Source of the DNA: Tolypeutes matacus
Taxonomy: Eukaryota > Chordata > Mammalia > Cingulata > Chlamyphoridae
Length of the DNA: 64,000 nucleotides
Reading direction: 5' to 3'
Assembly: GCA_026826555.1 (NCBI GenBank)
Contig: JAKSZT010054399.1
Coordinates: forward strand, 3,415,627 to 3,479,626
In this document: one piece after another, positions 1-11,510 of the stretch
Position numbering within the stretch: position 1 is the first letter of the stretch
Layout of the letters: every line of letters starts with the position of its first letter
Translations under genes and position numbers: made by a program
Notes under the pieces: generated by a model
The model's input: only the letters and a program-made list of their open reading frames with translations
Databases searched by the model: none
What the model was told of the DNA's origin: nothing

Positions 1-113
1 CTCTCTGGCTCATGTTTTTTAATCCATTTTTTCAGCCTATATCTTTTGATTAGGGAGTTTAATCCATTCACATTCAATGATATTATTGTAAATGTATTAT
101 TTACTTCTACCAT
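1..113 (-). CDS. L1 ORF2 N-terminus (endonuclease start), partial
   Basis: An ATG at 113 (minus strand) opens a frame whose residues 12 onward read SLNVNGLNSLIKRYRLKKW. This matches the start of the L1 ORF2 apurinic/apyrimidinic-like endonuclease, where the first Asn of the NVNGLN motif is an active-site residue. The frame is open to the window edge. Whether the rest of ORF2, including the reverse transcriptase, is intact cannot be judged. The start follows the ORF1 stop by 22 bases, the normal L1 arrangement. Confidence 0.8.
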   Translation of the reverse strand, partial: MVEVNNTFTIISLNVNGLNSLIKRYRLKKWIKKHEPE

Positions 114-135
114 TTTATTCTTTGGTTTTCATATG

Positions 136-1305
136 TCATATCTTATTTTCATGTGTCTTTTTACTCTTTTTTTTTTTTTTTTTTTTTAGTCTTTTTACTC
201 TTTTGGTTATCCTTTCTGCTATTCTTTCTTCTATACTCTCCTCCAAGCCTCTCTCCTGTCTTTTTCTTTCTGGCTGTAAGGCTTCCCTTAATATTATCTG
301 CAAAGGTGGATTATTTTTTATGAACTCTCTTAGTTCCTGTTTGTTTGTGAATACTTTTAACTCACCTTCATATTTGAAGGGCAATTTTGCTGGATAAAGA
401 ATTCTAGGCTGGCAGTTTTTCTCTTTCAGTTTCCTGGTTGAATCATACCATTGTCTTCTTGTCTCCATGGTTTCTTATGAGAAATCTTCACTGGGCATCC
501 CTTGTATGTGATGGTTGGCTTCTCCCTTGCTGCTCTCATAATTTTCTCTTTATCTTTGACATTTGCCATACTGAGTAATATGTGTCTTGGGGTAGGTCTA
601 TTTGCATTTATTCTGTTTGGGGTATGCTGCACTTCTTGGGCATGTAAGTTCATTTCTTCCATGAGAGTTGGGAAATTTTCATCTATTATTTCCCCAAATA
701 CTCTTTCTGCCCCTTCTTCCTTCTCTTCTTCTGGAACTCCCATGACACCTACGTCACTGTGTTTCAGGTTACCGTTCAACGCCCTGAGCCCCTGCTCAAT
801 TTTTTTTTCCATTCTTTTCTCTCTTTGTTCTTTTCTCTCTTCAAATTTCAGCTGTTCCATCTTCTGTATCACTTATTCTTTCTTCTGTCATTTCGAGTCT
901 GCTGTTGTATGCCTCTAATGTGTTTTTTATCTCACCTATCTTGTCTTTCATTCCCATGAGCTTTGTTACTTTTTAAATTCAGGTTTTCAAATTCTTCTTT
1001 GTACATTCATGTAATCTAAATATCTTTTTTAAAATATATAAAAATATATAAAATATATTTTATATTTATATAAAAAATATTTTAAAATATTCTTTGTGCT
1101 TGCTCGGTGTCTTTTTGATGTCCTTTATCTCTTTAACCATATTCTCTTTCAACTCATTAATTTGTTTTGGAAATTTGTGTGCATCTCATTGATTAGTTGT
1201 CTCTAATCCTGTGTCTCTTCTGGGGCTTTGATATAATTCCTCTTCTTGAGCCATTTCTTCCATTTTCTTTGTAGGGCTTGTAATTTTTTGCTGATGTCTA
1301 GGCAT
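136..1305 (-). pseudogene. L1 ORF1 (RNA-binding chaperone), decayed
   Basis: L1 ORF1p is the RNA-binding protein that packages L1 RNA. A start codon at 1305 opens a reading MPRHQQKITSPTKKMEEMAQ, typical of an ORF1 N-terminus, but it meets a stop after about 40 codons. An AT-rich low-complexity stretch (about 1020-1090) interrupts the coiled-coil part. From 872 to 426 one frame carries the RRM-like core, including GVPEEE and a KDKEKIMRAAREK segment. The C-terminal domain, with NCQPRILYPAKL, continues in another frame from 468 to 136, so a frameshift lies near 430-465. The last codons are lysine-rich over a T run at about 171-187. Confidence 0.88.
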
Positions 1306-2276
1306 CTGATTAGGATGGTGAGTTTACTCAGATGCTCAATTTCTCTCTCTTTTGTAAGGGTTAGAGGCAAGAGGCTGTGTGTTACTGCTGTTCTTTGATT
1401 CCTGGTTCAGCCTGTTCTGGGTCTTTATGGTTGTTCCTGTTAGTTGCTCAAATCTGGGCCCTGGACCCAATAATGGGTTACAGACCTGCTTCCTAGGGCC
1501 TTGGGGAGGGAGGCTGTAAAGGCTGCAAAAAGCCTCTTTTGCTTATTTACTTTTACTTTCTTCATGTGCACTTCCTTGGTGCTATCCACTAGATAGCACC
1601 CTTCGGCAGTCCTCTAATTTCAATGCCTGGTTGAGTGTGTTTGCTGCAACATGGATGGGATCAATGTGACAGAGTTTCCTGCCTAGAGGCTAAGAGCCTC
1701 GTAATTCAAACTTTTTCAGAGGCAGTTCTTCAACCTTTACTGTATCCCTCTCCCTCTTCCCGGGTAGGAAATAATTCCACCTTCCCTCTGTGCCCTTAAC
1801 AACCAGTCCAGGTCAGTAGCAAGGGAGATTGAGAAGGTCAGATCTCTTTAGTCCCTTGAAGGCTCCCAAGACAAACAACAGGACAGCCCCATCTGGCCTG
1901 GAAGTGCTTATGAGACAGAGCAGACAAAATTTGTGGGTCAGAAGCTGTCAGCCTTAGGCTATGTCCCTCTCTCTCTCCTTGAGAGATCCCTGGGGACCCC
2001 TTTCTCTGTAGCTACTGTCCTGGAGGCCAGAGAATTCAAAAGTGTCTATAGGGTGGGGGATGATGCTGGCATATATAGATGGCAGCTTTTAACTCAGAGT
2101 TTTGCCATCCTGATTCTTTTCTTTTGCCCCTCTCTCCTCTGGGAAGTGTCTAGACTTCCCATGGTGTCTTAAGCCCTAAAAGATTTTCTTTTCCAGGCTG
2201 TTTCTGCCTGTCCTCTAGCTATTTTTCTAGGATAAAAGAGAGTCCCATGTCTTCCTAGTCCACCATTTTCCTAAAA

Positions 2277-4039
2277 GTCCTCTGAAGCTCCCCGAGAAGT
2301 GGGCGGTCCCTCTTGAGTTTCTGGAGTTGATCTTCATCCGCTGAGCATCGGGCAGCCCCTGTGTATGGTTCCACACACAATGCTTTTGATTTCTCCAGCA
2401 CTGGATTCCAGCTCAAGTAAACCTAACCTTGGAGGACCCACTGCCTACATGTTGGCTTTTGAGCTGGAACGGAAAGCTGTGCTGAACTGTCCCCTTGGTG
2501 ACGGTGATGAAAACTTGAGGTGTAACAAAAAGTCTCTCCCCACAAATGAGAAGCACTGAGATGCGGGAGGCCCTGAGAGCATAGCTGCATGCAGTCTTCT
2601 CATCCTACATTCAATTTTAAAATCAATCCTGTCCAGAAGCACAAAGAGTTTCTTTTTCTACTTCCCCTGTCTTGTCTGTGGTCAAATATATATGGCTTCT
2701 CCCAAAGCCAGGTACTTGTCAGCAAGTGTGCATGCATCAAAAAATAGTTTTAGAAGCAAAACAAATTATACACACACACACGTGTGTGTGTGTATATATA
2801 TATATATTAATACATTGAAAATAGAATATATTTTATTTCCAAAGTACTACAATGAGAGACTGATGGGTTCTGTGGCAAGAAAGCTGTGCTGATGTGCTGC
2901 CCATCTTCTCATGACAACATGAGGCCCAGCAAGCAAGCGTCAATATAGAAAATCTGCAGGAGAGAAGTTTTACTAAACCTAGAAGAAAACTTCCACCTGA
3001 TGCTGTATTGATGATTAGAATTTAAAACCCTCTCAAAACAATCCCCAAAGGCCAGTGGCTTGATAAAATATAGTCTTATTCTTTGATCAAGTCATGTCTA
3101 AAGCAGATTGATAGCTCTCTTCCAAGAGATGACTCTGGGATCTAAGCTCCTTCCATGTTGTGTTGCCACTGTCTTAAACCTTCAGAGTTATCGCAGAAGG
3201 GGAAGGGGGTCCATGGCACACAGTGTTTCATGTGAAGGCCTGTAAGTGTCTTACATCTCTTCTGGCCAGATTCCATTAGCCAAAACCAAATCCTATGGCC
3301 CAGTCTATTTCCAAGGGAAGCTGGAAAATGCAATCTCCCTGTGGGCCAGAAAGAGAAAACAATTGGTATCTAGCCAAGCTCTGTCATAGATGATATTTCC
3401 TTCAGTCTATTAAATCATTAAACTTTGAGTGTGCTTTAAATAAACAAAGGTAAGAAAGAAGAACGGATGAAGACCATTAGTCTGATACAGTCCGACCTTT
3501 GATTGAGCTAATATCCCCAAATGGCAGACCAAGTGAGAGCAAAATCAGGGTGGAAACACACCAAATATATAGACCTAAAAATGTTACTTTAGTTCCAAAG
3601 TGTGTGGAAACCTCAGTTTACAGGGGCTGTGATCCCCCACGGAGCCTGCCAAGGCATAAAATCACCCTTGTGATGCTATGGTGACAAGGCCTCAAAAAGA
3701 GGCACCCATAGGGCTCCGGCTGGGAAAGAAAGGCAAAGCTGGTCTTCAGAATTATTCCAGAAGTGTGCTGTTCTCTAGTGAAATTAGGACCAGGGCTTCA
3801 AGGAGGGACTTAGACAGGGCTCTTCAGGGATGTGGGGGCCCAGGACCTTCCTTGGCAGGATGAGGAGACTCCAGCAGGAAGCAAATCACTATTCTGTGTT
3901 CATCACCCAAGGAGGAGCCCCACCATCCACGCAGTTGCCCAAGCCCAGACTCCTCCCTCCCCTGACATCTACCTACACAGAGTCACCACCCCACTTGTTC
4001 CACCTCTTGGCTCTCTCTCAAATTCACCCCATTTTCTTT
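2277..4039. other. Intergenic stretch, nothing assigned apart from a microsatellite
   Basis: No gene, RNA gene or confidently named repeat was recognised. Short open frames here have no recognisable domain and are treated as chance. A compound microsatellite lies at 2769-2807. Confidence 0.6.
2769..2807. repeat. Compound microsatellite (CA)n-(GT)n-(TA)n
   Basis: The bases run as an alternating AC tract, then GT, then TA with no spacer. The (AC)n-(GT)n junction is self-complementary and could form a cruciform or Z-DNA. Confidence 0.9.
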
Positions 4040-4560
4040 ATCCCCACGGCCATAGCCTTAGTCTAAGCTCTCCTTCTCATTCCCTGGACTTCTGCATCAA
4101 TATCCCATCTGGTCTCCCTACTTCCAGCTAATTTTGCATGTGTTCTTCATGCAAAATCAGACAATTCTTTCTAAAACATAAATGTGATCATGACAATCCC
4201 CTGCTTAAAATCTTGTCATAGCTCCCCATTGCCTTCAGAATAAAACTCAGAATCCTTGGCATGACAAGCAAGGCCCTACATAATTGGTTTCTTGCTTGGT
4301 CCTCCAGCCTTATCTCTTACCATTGTCCCTTCTCCCCTATACACCACCTGCATGCTACACTCCAGCAAAGTTTTACCATTCATGCTTCCCAGAGGATCAC
4401 AAGGCCCCTTTTCTTCTGAAATGGGCTCATGCTCCACCTTTTGCCTCCAACTCCTGCCCTGGCATCCTTGTCCCCTCCCTATGTTACTCTCCATTCATCT
4501 CTGATAAGATGAATTCAATGCTCCTCTGTTGCATTGGAATGTACCTCTTTTCATGTAGAC
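4040..4560 (+). mobile_element. LINE-2 relic
   Basis: The stretch contains the diagnostic mammalian L2 run: a segment like TTCTAAAACATAAATGTGATCATG, then CTCCCCATTGCCTTCAGAAT and a phrase like CAAGGCCCTACATAATTGG. It is highly diverged, as expected for this ancient family. Ends are approximate. Confidence 0.65.
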
Positions 4561-7404
4561 TAGCCTAGGCACATCTGGCCTATAGGCAGTCCCCGGGATG
4601 GCCAGTATGTTTCTTTTATGTTCTTTAGAAGTTCAGCTGACCCTGGCTTCACTGATGGAGAGAGACCACAATGCAAAGAAAGTAACACAGGCCCTTGTCT
4701 TTCTTCTGCTTTCTCTGGACCAGCCCCCACCCATCCCAGCTTCTTTCCTGAGAAGTCATCAGAAGCCCTAGTGAAATTCATCAGAAGCCTGACACAACAA
4801 ATTGGCAAGTCTAAGAATGTCTTAGGACCAGAATTCAGTTATCTCTGGGAAAGCTTGTCACATCCTAAGGGAGAAAGCATGGATGCCAGGCAGGAAGGAC
4901 CTAAAAAAGAGCTGTCAAATGTCAACAAGGAGTTTTGGGGAAATGAGAGAGAGAATCAATGAGAATACTCTGAAGACATTATCAGTGAATCTTCAGCTGA
5001 TGCCCCAAAGAAGAGAATAAAAGATGATAGATGCAGCCAAGCTTTGAGAAGGGAACTACACTATCTATGCAGGACTTTCTAAGGGATGCCCCAAACCAAT
5101 TTTGTGACCTCAGGCATATTTCTACCTCTAGACCTTCCATGCAGAGGTAAAATGATCAGAGGGAAGAGTGGGAAGTGGGATTTCTTATTAACTGGAGGGA
5201 GGGCTGTGAGTTTCCTCTCTCTAACAGGAAAGGAGATTGTGTTCTCTCTCCCTTCCTGAAGCCAGGAAAGGGGACTTCAAGAGAATTGCTTGAATCCCTG
5301 TGTCTTGGAGGACACTGATAGAGGCTGGTGCCTGACCCTGCTTATAGAAGTCTGAAGAAAAATTCTGACCAGAAGGCTCTTGATGTGAGAGTAAGGGGAG
5401 AAATTAGGCTGCAGTGGGAGAAGACTGCTTTCCCAAAATGTGGAGGAGCTAAGTGAGACTTTCCCATGGACAGGGGTAGACCCTGCAAAAAGTCATGAGG
5501 TTTGAGCTGTCTTGAAGGGGACCCTCCCTATAGCTCTGCATGTGGCACAAAGGGACCACAAAAGAAAAGACTGTGAAGGATTTACCTGCAGAATCAAAAT
5601 GGCCTGCTGAAGGGGGCATCACCTGCACCAGTGAACCCTGCAGGTGACAGGGGATCTCCAAGCGGGTGTTCCTCATAGGAACACTTTGAAAGAATTCACA
5701 ATAATCAAAGCTAACATGTGGGCATCTGTCCCTCTCAGAGGTGGATGAGTATGATGGCTCCAGCACCCTGCCTCTCCTCACTTCCTCTACCTCACCCTGG
5801 AAGCTGAGGCAGTCTAGTGAATGGGAGAGGAGTGGAAGATGGAAGATGAAGGAATCTTGAAAAAGCAGCCCACACTGCCATTTTCCTCACTGCGGGCTTT
5901 CAAGCGTAACTTAGGTGGGAGTTGGGGGAAGGCTTTAAATTGGAGACACTAATAAACTAGACTTTCTAGACCTCAAAATGAGACTGCCTGTTAAGACCTA
6001 AAACTGACCAAAAAGCAGTGGGATCAGATATCTATGTCAGAGAGCTGGGAAAGGAAAGACAATGGTGAGAAAGCATCAAGGCTTTCCTTCTTACACGGCA
6101 CCAAATCTAAATCATTCAATAAACTAGTTGCATTAGCTACACGTGGGTCATAGCCCAAGTGGTGTAGGACCCATACATGGATAAGGGAACCCTCTGAAGT
6201 CCTGGATTGATACTCACATAGGCTTCAGGTGGCCTTAATTTTTGACCAGAAAACAGACGTTCAACAAAGCTACTCCATGCCCTCCATCTAACCTTCCTTA
6301 AATTACAGTTTGACTGTCTCTAACCAAGAGGACCACTCTGTTCTTGACAATCCTGCAGCCACCAGAGCTGTCTAAGCAGTGTTTATGATTTTGCTCAGAG
6401 AACATGCATCTGTCAACATGGCGCCTGCACTGTCTTCAAGGGAGAGTTGGAAATGCCAGAGCCCAAGGAATTATGTGCCGACATCTTGGGAATTTTTTCA
6501 ACCTTCTTTGTGAGGGTTGCTGATTCCAGGCACAGACCCAAGAACTAGAAAATGTCAGGCTTTGCTCAGCAAGTCCCTTCTGTGACTGAAAGAACCTGAT
6601 GGGTTTGGAGGGAATACAAACCAGAGAAGTACTCAAAACAGCTGAATGAATCCACCAGCCTTTCTCCAGCCCTTTGGAGTGAGCAAAGAAAGACAGTAGT
6701 AGAAAAGAAGTTTCTTCCAGTGATCTCTCCTCTAAACAGTGGAGACATTACTTCATTGTGCACGTGAAACTTTTACCACCTATATAACAGGAACTATTGA
6801 AGAGCTACGACTCATTGTTTCTCCCTACCTATAGTTTTTTTGTTTTTGTGGGCTTTTGTTTTTTAGCAGAATTTTTTTTAATTTTGTGAAGACAAAAATA
6901 AAGCAACAAAACTATTTAAGGTCCAGGAGTCAGGAAACGGGGCTTGTGGGCAAATTCTACTTTGGGGCTATGAGTCAAGCCCCCAGAGAGAGAGAGTCAC
7001 AGAGCCTCTCTTGGAATCTCTAGGTCTGGATCAAGAGGCTGCAGGAGGCACCTCCTCATGGCTTTGTACCAAAACCAAACCTTGTTCAGTGGTGCCCAAA
7101 GGCAGCGTTACCAAGGAGATGGAAAGCCTTCTCTTCAAGTAGAAAAATCGATTGCCTGTAAGGAATCCAAGGCCTGTTTCTACAGTGCCAGCTCCTCGAA
7201 CGGGTACCACTCTCTTGAGAATAATGAATTAAAGGTACTTTGTGAACTTTGAAGGACTATACAAATGTAAGTCTTCTTTGTATCATCATCATCATGATTC
7301 AGAAGAAATAAACTCTACCCTGTGCTTAGAGATTCCTAGGATCAGCACTAACAGCTGCAACTTAAGTCTCCTTTCCCTTATTTTAAAATGGAAATATAAC
7401 ACCT
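4561..7404. other. Intergenic stretch, no gene recognised
   Basis: No repeat family was named with confidence here. The only notable open frame is 4618-4962 (plus strand, 114 codons), reported under findings. It has no recognisable domain, and without a homology search it is not called as a gene. Confidence 0.5.
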
Positions 7405-7880
7405 CTTGGTAGCTCTGTGTACCCTCTCACAGGACATCTTCTTAATCTTACTCTGTGTTCCATGGGTGTGAATCCATTTATAAATAAGACCTTTTGAAGA
7501 TGTTATTTTTAGTGAAGATGTGGGCAACTGAATCAGGCTAGGTCTTAATCCATATTATTGGAAGCCTTTTAAAGAGAAGAAACCAGAAGCCAGACGTCAG
7601 AGAAGGCCACAGGGAAAAAGCCGAAGTCAGTGGAAACCGGAAGAGCTGACACAAGAAGAGAGAGAGAGCACCATGTGACAGGATGGAGAGATGCAAGCCA
7701 AAGCAGCCCCAAGGACTGTGGCAAGCCCCAGCTAGAACACTGCAGACTTTGGGGAGAAAGAATTGCTGAGCTAACATCTTGATTTTGGTCTTTGAGCCTC
7801 TGAAACTGTGAGCTAATAAATGCTTGTTGTTTAAGCCAACCCATTGTGTGGTATTTGTCATAGCAGCCTGGCAAACTAAG
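7405..7880 (+). mobile_element. MaLR-type solo LTR, copy A
   Basis: The 3' half carries the shared family signature: a segment like GTGAGCTAATAAATGCTTGTTG (poly(A) signal region), then AAGCCAACCCATTGTGTGG and a terminal GCAGCCTGGCAAACTAA. The 5' part is recognisable through GTGTACCC and the GGGTGTGAATCCATTTATAA motif. This layout is that of mammalian MaLR (MLT1/MST-like) LTRs, which carry no genes. Several near-identical relatives lie in this window. Confidence 0.75.
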
Positions 7881-7884
7881 GCTC

Positions 7885-8030
7885 ACTTCCCTTCTCAGGT
7901 TACTCAGAAAATTAAATAAATAAAGTAGCTTAACCTAGGTCACACTCTCAGTAAGATATATGCTGGGGACTCAAGCCCAGATCTTTCTGATTCCGAAGTT
8001 GAGGAATTTAACTATGGTGTGTTTTTTCCT
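7885..8030 (-). mobile_element. MIR relic
   Basis: On the plus strand it reads like the reverse complement of the MIR core: a segment like TAACCTAGGTCACACTCTCAG followed by ACTCAAGCCCAGATCTTTCTG. It is diverged and ends are approximate. Confidence 0.55.
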
Positions 8031-8246
8031 CACTGGTGTGACTTTATATGGCAAGGGGCAGTTTCTGCTAATGGAAGTCTTTCTCAGACTTTTGGATATT
8101 ATCTTCTTAAGGTTCTTCACCTGTACAGGCTTGCAAGCATCTTATAGGAAAATGAAGTACAGGTGGTTCCCAGGGGTTTGGACCTGGTGAGGTATGCTCT
8201 ACTCTTGGCTGATAAGTCTGGTATTCATTGACTTTATGATCCCAAG

Positions 8247-8927
8247 TGTTTTAGCTTCCTTGGCTGCTCAAGAAAATACCATTAAATGAATTGGCTTAAA
8301 CAATGAGAATTTATTAGCTCACAGTTTTAAGGCTAATAGATGTCCAAATGTAGTCATTATCAAGGCGATGCTTTCTTCCCAAAGACTGGCCTTCTGGGGC
8401 TGGCTGCTAGCAGTCCTTTTTTCCTGGGGTCATCTGTCACATGGCAAGGCCTATGGCAGTCTCTCCTGGCCTCTTCCCTTCTCTTCCGGGTTCTGTTGAT
8501 ATTCAACCTCTGGCTGCTCCCTTTGGGTTTCTCTCTGTCTGTCTGAATTTCATTCCATTTATAAAGGACTCCAGTAATAGGATAAAGACCCATCCTCAGG
8601 GAAGCGGCTGTGGCTCAATCAGTGGGGCTCCCGTTTACCATATGGGAGACCCCGGGTTCGGTTCCCGGGGCCTCCTGGTGAAGGCAGGCCTGCCTGCATG
8701 GCGTGGTTGGCTGACCCAGCGAGCACAGGCAGCAAGGGGGGGAATAAATGGATAAATAAATAAAATCTTAAAAAAAAAAAAAAAAAAAAAGACCCATCCT
8801 CAGTTGGGCCCCAGCTTAACTGAAGTAACCTCACCAAAAGGTTCTACCTACACTAGGTTCATACCGACAGGGATGTCTTAAGTTTAAGAACATGTTTTTC
8901 TCAGGTACATCACTCCAAACCATGACA
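8247..8927 (-). mobile_element. MaLR-type solo LTR, copy B, split by a SINE
   Basis: The reverse-complement form starts TGTTTTAGCTTCCTTGGCTG and ends near ACCATGACA. A DAS SINE with its duplicated target occupies 8600-8803. Removing it leaves about 477 bases, similar to the uninterrupted copies. Flanking pentamers (ccaag and ctgag) match at three of five positions, so the duplication has decayed or the ends are slightly off. Confidence 0.8.
8600..8790 (+). mobile_element. DAS-type SINE (tRNA-derived), full length
   Basis: The head GGGAAGCGGCTGTGGCTCAA holds a tRNA A-box-like stretch, and GGGTTCGGTTCCC is a good B box. Together they form an internal RNA polymerase III promoter. The body ends in AAATAAATAAAATCTT and a poly(A) of about 20. 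GACCCATCCTCAG stands on both sides (left copy 8587-8599, right copy 8791-8803), an exact target-site duplication. It lies inside LTR copy B and is therefore younger. Confidence 0.95.
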
Positions 8928-10155
8928 CTGAGTTTATAAGCAATGGTTCCATTGTGCCTCAAATGCTCCTTGTGGAAAAGGAATTATAGGACTTGAGACG
9001 CTGGGCTCTCTTCTACAGGTATTTTTGGAAACACTGGTAGGGGAGAAATGCCTTCAGGGAGCCTGGCTGGAGAGAGGAAAATCAGGGCATAAACAAAACA
9101 GTGTATAATCAAGTAGTTGGGTGCTCAGAGAAGGGCGCAAGCAGGGGTAGTCACAGAAGATAATGTGTCTTGTTCAAGTCCCAGCTCAAGTCACCAGCTC
9201 TGTGAAGCTGACTTCAATGCCTGCTACTGCTCTGCCCTTAAAGAAGACTGACTGCCCTTCCAGTGGCAGAGAGGTAGTCTGATGTCCTCTGTTTCCTTCA
9301 GCCAAGAATTTGTGCCAGGGACACTAGGCAGTATGGTGTACACATAGAAGCATGAAGAATCACTAAGTGAATCTGAGAGACACAGGGTGCCCCAGACCCC
9401 TCCACCAATCAAGGGGTCACATACTCAGTCATACCCTAGAAACAGTGGTCCAAGCTTGACCTTGCTTAGGCATGGAAATCAGTGTTTTATAAGTGTTACA
9501 CCCCCTGGTACTTCTGGGACTCCCCTAGGAAGGTTGCCCTCACTGGGAGGGTCACCTCACCAGCCATCCAGCCCTTGTCTGGTCCTCCACCCCACATTCA
9601 GTCACCTCTCGTGGATGCACACTGGCTTTGTTGGGTCTTCTATTGTTCCTGGAACGCTGTGTTGCAGCTTGAACCCTAGACCACCTCTTAACTCTAAGTA
9701 TAGATGTAATGATTATAAAATCTTCAGTGAAGGTTGGAGCCCATGGACCAAGCCATCCCCAGGACCTCCCCTTGTCCCCTCTCCTTAGGTCCTGATCTAT
9801 GCTTATGATGAAGAGGCCAACTCATCTCTTCCCGAAAGAATCCTGTCTTCGCAACTTGGAGTCCAGACCTTCCATTTTCTGAAGCTTCCATAAAAGAAAA
9901 AAAAAGGTGTTTCCAGAGGAAAAGCCTCTGCAACATTGCACTCAGTGAAGACAATTTAATTATGAAAAACATTTAGATCGTTGTTATCTTAAACCACTCT
10001 ATTCCAGAAGATGATCTGGGATTTATGAGTTTCATAACTAAAAGTCCATTAAAGTGTTATTCTGCAATTAATAAGAAGTCTATGCTCTACCTCTAGACAA
10101 AAAGAAAAAGTATAGGCAGCTTTAAGATAAGCAGTTTCTTCCTATATTTGGTGTT
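8928..10155. other. Intergenic stretch, nothing recognised
   Basis: No gene or named repeat was recognised. The plus-strand open frame at 9387-9788 shows no domain and overlaps other frames of similar length, so it is taken as chance. Confidence 0.5.
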
Positions 10156-10613
10156 TGTTTTAGTTTCCTGGGCTCCTCAAGCAAATACCATGAAATGGGA
10201 CGGGATAAACAATGGGAATTTATTTGCTCTTGGTTTTGAGGCTAAAAGAAAGTCCAAAAAAGGTGGAGCTTTCTTCCTGAATACTGGTGTTCCAGGGCTG
10301 GCTGCTGGTCATGCTTGGTCCTTGTCACATGGCAAGGCACATGGCGGCATCTCCTGGTCTCTCCCTTCTATTCTGGGTTCCACTGATGTTCAGCTTCTTG
10401 CTTCTTGTGGCTTTTTCTCCCTCTGTCTGAGTTTCATTCCACTTATAAAGGACTCCAGTAATAGGATTAAGACCCGTCCTGATTGAGGTGGGACACACCT
10501 TAACTGAACTCACCTCATCCAAAGGTCCTACTTACAATGGGTTCATAGCCACAGGGATGGCTTAGGTTTAAGAATATGTTTTACTGGGGTACACAGAGCT
10601 TCAAGTAACCACA
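10156..10613 (-). mobile_element. MaLR-type solo LTR, copy C, complete
   Basis: The element runs from TGTTTTAGTTTCCTGGGCTC to AAGTAACCACA and is flanked on both sides by the same pentamer GTGTT (10151-10155 and 10614-10618). A 5-base target duplication is what ERVL/MaLR integrases make. The 458-base length defines the full LTR of this local family. No internal retroviral sequence is present, so this is a solo LTR. Confidence 0.88.
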
Positions 10614-10669
10614 GTGTTACTTTAAAAAAGGATTCTAAACTCCACTTGGGCACCCTGTTATATACAAAG

Positions 10670-10805
10670 AATGAATGGATGGATGGTGAGAGGAAGGAAG
10701 TTAGGAAGGAAAGAAGTTGGAAGGAAGGCAGGCAGGCGGGGAGGGGAGGGGAGAAAGAAGAAGAAAGTAGGAAGGGAAGAAGGGAGTATGGAGGGAAGGA
10801 GGAGG
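10670..10805. repeat. GGAA/GGAG-rich low-complexity tract
   Basis: An imperfect purine-only run built from GGAAG, GGAGG and GAGG units. The open frames on both strands over it are artefacts of the repeat. Confidence 0.85.
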
Positions 10806-10956
10806 CTATTTGGCCAGTGTATAGCACTTGGTCAAATGTTATTTTAATTATTTGTTTATTCATTTGTCTTTCTCAAGGCAGTTAACAACTAAAAGGTGGA
10901 AACCATGACCTAATCAATTGTATTTTCCCGTGTGCCTAATATGTGTTCAGTAACTA

Positions 10957-10957
<1 letters not shown>

Positions 10958-10988
<31 letters not shown>

Positions 10989-11012
10989 ATGGATGGATGG
11001 AAGGAAGGAAGA
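10958..11012. repeat. Compound tetranucleotide microsatellite (CTGG)n(ATGG)n(AAGG)n
   Basis: About eight CTGG units pass into three ATGG units and then AAGG units, each step a one-base change of the previous unit. Confidence 0.9.
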
Positions 11013-11284
11013 AAAGAATAACATGGATAAAATAATGTACACAATCTTTTTTCTTCCTTTATACCATTTGAAGTGAAACATATTCTTATCAGCCTTTATA
11101 CTCTTGTTAGCAATTCTCATGGAGGTGAGGTGAGGTGTGGAGAGAGCACAAAATTTACCAGGCTGCATTTTGGGAGCTTTGCATAGTTTACAACTCATGG
11201 ATTCTTACCACTGGCTGAGAGCCTGTGGATCCTGGAGGAGAAGATGTGTGGAATATTCTTTAACCTCCAATGTCTAACATCTGC

Positions 11285-11510
11285 CTAAGCTTTAATAGTT
11301 GGTAAAGCTCTCTCACATATATTATCCCATTTTGATTCTCACAGCTGCCCTGTGAAGATTTTAAACCATTAATGGAAACATTATCTCCATTTCACACACG
11401 AGGACATGGAGGGTAACTGGGTTATGTTCATTGTCCAAGGTCAGGTAGCTGGATTTTGAATCTAGGTTTTCTGATCCTAAGTCCAAGCCTTATTCCATTT
11501 CACCATAAGT
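11285..11510 (-). mobile_element. MIR relic
   Basis: The plus strand reads as a MIR reverse complement: a TTATCCCATTTTGATTCTCAC segment, CTGCCCTGTGAAGATTTT, ATCTCCATTTCACACACGAG, and a diverged GTCCAAGGTCAGGTAGCTGG core. The order of blocks matches MIR. Confidence 0.75.

Larger units (their letters stand above)
1..2276 (-). mobile_element. LINE-1 5' portion (5' UTR, ORF1, start of ORF2), running off the left edge
   Basis: Read on the minus strand, this is the front of an L1 retrotransposon. A 5' UTR-like stretch (about 2276 down to 1306) begins near a sequence resembling the GGAAAATGGTGGACTAGG-type start common to mammalian L1s. ORF1 remnants follow (1305 to 136), then a 22-base spacer, then the first codons of ORF2 at 113. 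The element continues past base 1, so its 3' end and target-site duplication cannot be seen. ORF1 is not intact. The 5' boundary is approximate. Confidence 0.88.

Noticed and set aside
10646..10885. Charged open frame over GA-rich sequence
   Set aside because: Product of a purine-only low-complexity tract.
10958..11012. CRISPR-like direct repeats
   Set aside because: A tetranucleotide microsatellite without spacers, in a mammalian genome.
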